From NCBI GenBank assembly GCA_030632405.1, contig DAOVUU010000066.1, positions 1 through 8,898 of the forward strand: DNA of 8,898 nt. Direction: 5' to 3'. The notes beneath the pieces were generated by a model. The model was not told the DNA's origin. It did no database searches and saw only the letters and a program-made list of their open reading frames with translations. Both the position numbers and the translations under genes were made by a program. Origin of the DNA: Desulfobulbaceae bacterium. Lineage in GTDB: Bacteria > Desulfobacterota > Desulfobulbia > Desulfobulbales > Desulfocapsaceae. How positions within the stretch are numbered: position 1 is the stretch's first letter; every line of letters begins with the position of its first letter. This document shows positions 7,408 through 8,898 of the stretch, in pieces.

Positions 7408-8880
7408 TTAGGATTTTATCCCCATTTCCTGTTCCGCTTCCACAACAATGGCCCGAATGGCTGCAAGTATTTCATTAGATAGGGGTTCCGGAGAATGATT
7501 TTCCAGAATAAACCGAACCTTTAACATGGCCCGTTCGTAGGCTGTGGTTGCTCCTTTCTTTTCCCAGACGCTCCGCATTTTACGATCAATTAATTCAGCT
7601 CTAGACTGGCTTCTCATATGCTTGAAGGTGTGTTTGTGCATGAGATAATCTCCCCCCGGGCCTATCTCCTTGATAGGATCGATGGCAAGAGTTTCGTCAT
7701 TCACAGGGATACCTTGAACCGTATATTTAATCATACGGGCAAATTCACAGTCTAAAACCAGTTGGCCGTAATCGAAGGTGATGCCGCTTTCCAACATACC
7801 TGAACCATAAATCATATTGGCACCTGCCAATGCGGGAATAAGTCCGGTAAGTGTTTTCTCGTGGCCCATCTGGGTATCAGAAATTTTACTATCGCCCTAA
7901 TGACCGGCTACATAACTGGGCAGCTGATAATACCGGGCAAGCCGGGCAACAGCACCACTGATAATCGCGCACTCAGGTGTACCGACGCTGGCTGATGCCA
8001 GTTTTAAATCCATAGCTGTGGTAGAACTGCCATAAATAACAGGAGTCCCTTTCCGGGTGAGCTGTGCCAGAGTTATTCCGGAGAGAACTTCCGCATTATG
8101 ATTTACAAGCGTACCCGCCAGAGTTACTGGTGAGGTACCTCCCGCCATGGCCATGGATAAAATATTACAAACCACGTTATTTCTGGCCGCCTCCATGATA
8201 ATCTCACAACAGTCGGAAATCAATTTCAATGGACTTACCGGACATGTAGTAAAAGATACAAGAGGACGTTTTTTGAATTCTTCTACACCACCGGCAATAA
8301 CTTCACCCATTTTAATGATTTTCTTTAAAAAATTGCCATTTCCGGGTCCAAAAGCACAATGTTTTGTGGTGTTAGTCAAATAGGCTTCAGCATTGTGCAG
8401 GGGTACAGTGTTCTGATCGACATCATGGGCACCTAACGCTTTTTCGCAAAAATCGATCTCGTCGAGATAATCTATCACTTTAGCAGAATCGACTAAATCC
8501 TGTTTCACGGGCGGCCTGTTTTCTCCTGTATAGGGATCATTTACCATGACACCTTCACTGAAGTTGGTAAAATATACCCGGGACGTTTCCAGAACAATAT
8601 CATGTCTGGGATCGCGACCATAGAGGGTGATCTTGGGAGGTGCAGATCGAATTGCATCTTCCACCATATGTGGAGGAATCTTGACACGTTTTGTGTCACG
8701 GTCAACAACAGCCCCACCTTTCTCAAAACAATCCAGTGCTTTTTCATCTTCAACAAAGACACCTGTTTCGTCCAGAACTTCAAGCGTTCCGTAATGAATC
8801 TCCTCCAGTTCATCATCTGTCAGGATGTTGAGACTCAACCCAGAACTGAGCTGCCGTCCTGCATGCAAGTTACGTTTCAT
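7408..8880 (-). CDS. mttB: Trimethylamine:corrinoid methyltransferase MttB with in-frame amber (pyrrolysine) codon
   Basis: MttB transfers a methyl group from trimethylamine to the cobalt of its corrinoid protein (MttC) and leaves dimethylamine. The gene is one frame of 491 codons with a single TAG at codon 328, ending with TAA; the product is 490 residues against about 495 in Methanosarcina. Family blocks flank the TAG on both sides: AMAGGTSPVTLAGTLVNHNAE, KGTPVIYGSSTTAMDL and ARYYQLPSYVAGH before it, and GDSKISDTQMGHEKTLTG, LAGANMIYGSGMLESG and GPGGDYLMHKHTFKHM after it. Pyrrolysine at this place is the catalytic residue proposed to bind and activate the methylamine. The ATG at 8878-8880 has GAGGTG 8 bases upstream. 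mttC and the pyl genes (pylTSBCD) are not in the window and may lie beyond 8898 or elsewhere. Substrate may be another methylated amine, since the wider family includes glycine betaine methyltransferases, but those lack pyrrolysine. Confidence 0.95.
7897..7899 (-). other. In-frame TAG codon read as pyrrolysine in mttB
   Basis: The codon follows CAT (His) and precedes GGC GAT AGT AAA (Gly-Asp-Ser-Lys), which matches the family context around the pyrrolysine residue. Translation continues in frame for 162 more residues of recognisable MttB. The first downstream ATG (7867-7869) has no ribosome binding site before it, and starting there would lose nine conserved residues next to the TAG. Only a weak 3-bp hairpin (CCC-AGAT-GGG) lies shortly after the TAG, so I claim no PYLIS-like element. 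Confidence 0.93.
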
Positions 8881-8888
8881 CAGATTTT

Positions 8889-8894
8889 CACCTC
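8889..8894 (-). promoter_or_regulatory. Ribosome binding site of mttB
   Basis: GAGGTG on the minus strand lies 8 bases before the ATG at 8878-8880. It supports this start, which also gives a normal MttB N-terminus. The promoter would be beyond the window edge. Confidence 0.7.
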
Positions 8895-8898
8895 ACAA

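Noticed and set aside
7408..7869. Separate 153-residue gene starting at ATG 7867-7869
   Set aside because: It is the C-terminal third of MttB, in frame with the upstream part across one TAG, and has no ribosome binding site of its own.
7408..8880. mttB as a pseudogene with a nonsense mutation
   Set aside because: The only stop lies exactly at the known pyrrolysine position and the rest of the frame is intact on both sides. A random nonsense mutation there is much less likely.

Overview
The window looks like a chromosomal stretch of an anaerobic bacterium, most likely Desulfobacterota (sulfate-reducing Deltaproteobacteria). The reasons are a pyrrolysine-type trimethylamine methyltransferase in an otherwise bacterial gene set, a long-form phosphotransacetylase, and moderate GC content. 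This assignment is inference from gene content; there is no rRNA here. No tRNA, CRISPR or phage gene was seen.

Layout. The plus strand carries the 3' half of hemE (1-534). It is followed by a gene-free stretch (535-872) holding a roughly 220-bp MITE-like element with 31-bp imperfect terminal inverted repeats, then a FadR/DgoR-type GntR regulator (873-1583). Everything after that is on the minus strand, convergent to the regulator with an 11-bp gap: pta (1595-3724), an EamA/DMT-family membrane transporter (3904-4770), an 821-residue FAD/tetrahydrofolate dehydrogenase of the dimethylglycine/sarcosine dehydrogenase type (4801-7266), and mttB (7408-8880).

The main point is mttB. It appears as two open reading frames (327 and 153 residues) separated by one in-frame TAG at 7897-7899. 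Read through, they give a 490-residue MttB with the TAG at residue 328, in the context VAGH-TAG-GDSK. This is where methanogen MttB carries pyrrolysine, so it should be read as one gene and not as a pseudogene or two genes. None of the five other stop codons in the window is TAG, which fits a reassigned or rarely used amber codon.

The mttB, dehydrogenase and transporter genes form a likely operon for methylated-amine use. MttB moves a methyl group from trimethylamine (or a related quaternary or tertiary amine) to a corrinoid protein. The dehydrogenase oxidatively demethylates an N-methylglycine and passes the C1 unit to tetrahydrofolate. The transporter would move a substrate or product. Methyl groups could feed the Wood-Ljungdahl pathway to acetyl-CoA, where the nearby pta would act. 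The pathway link is inference.

A second, younger mobile-element trace sits between mttB and the dehydrogenase. It is a 107-bp element (7280-7386) with perfect 12-bp ends GTAACTATTCAG and an exact 8-bp flanking duplication TTCCTTTT. It looks like an IS66-type MITE that landed on the dehydrogenase ribosome binding site and duplicated it, widening a formerly 26-bp operon junction to 141 bp.
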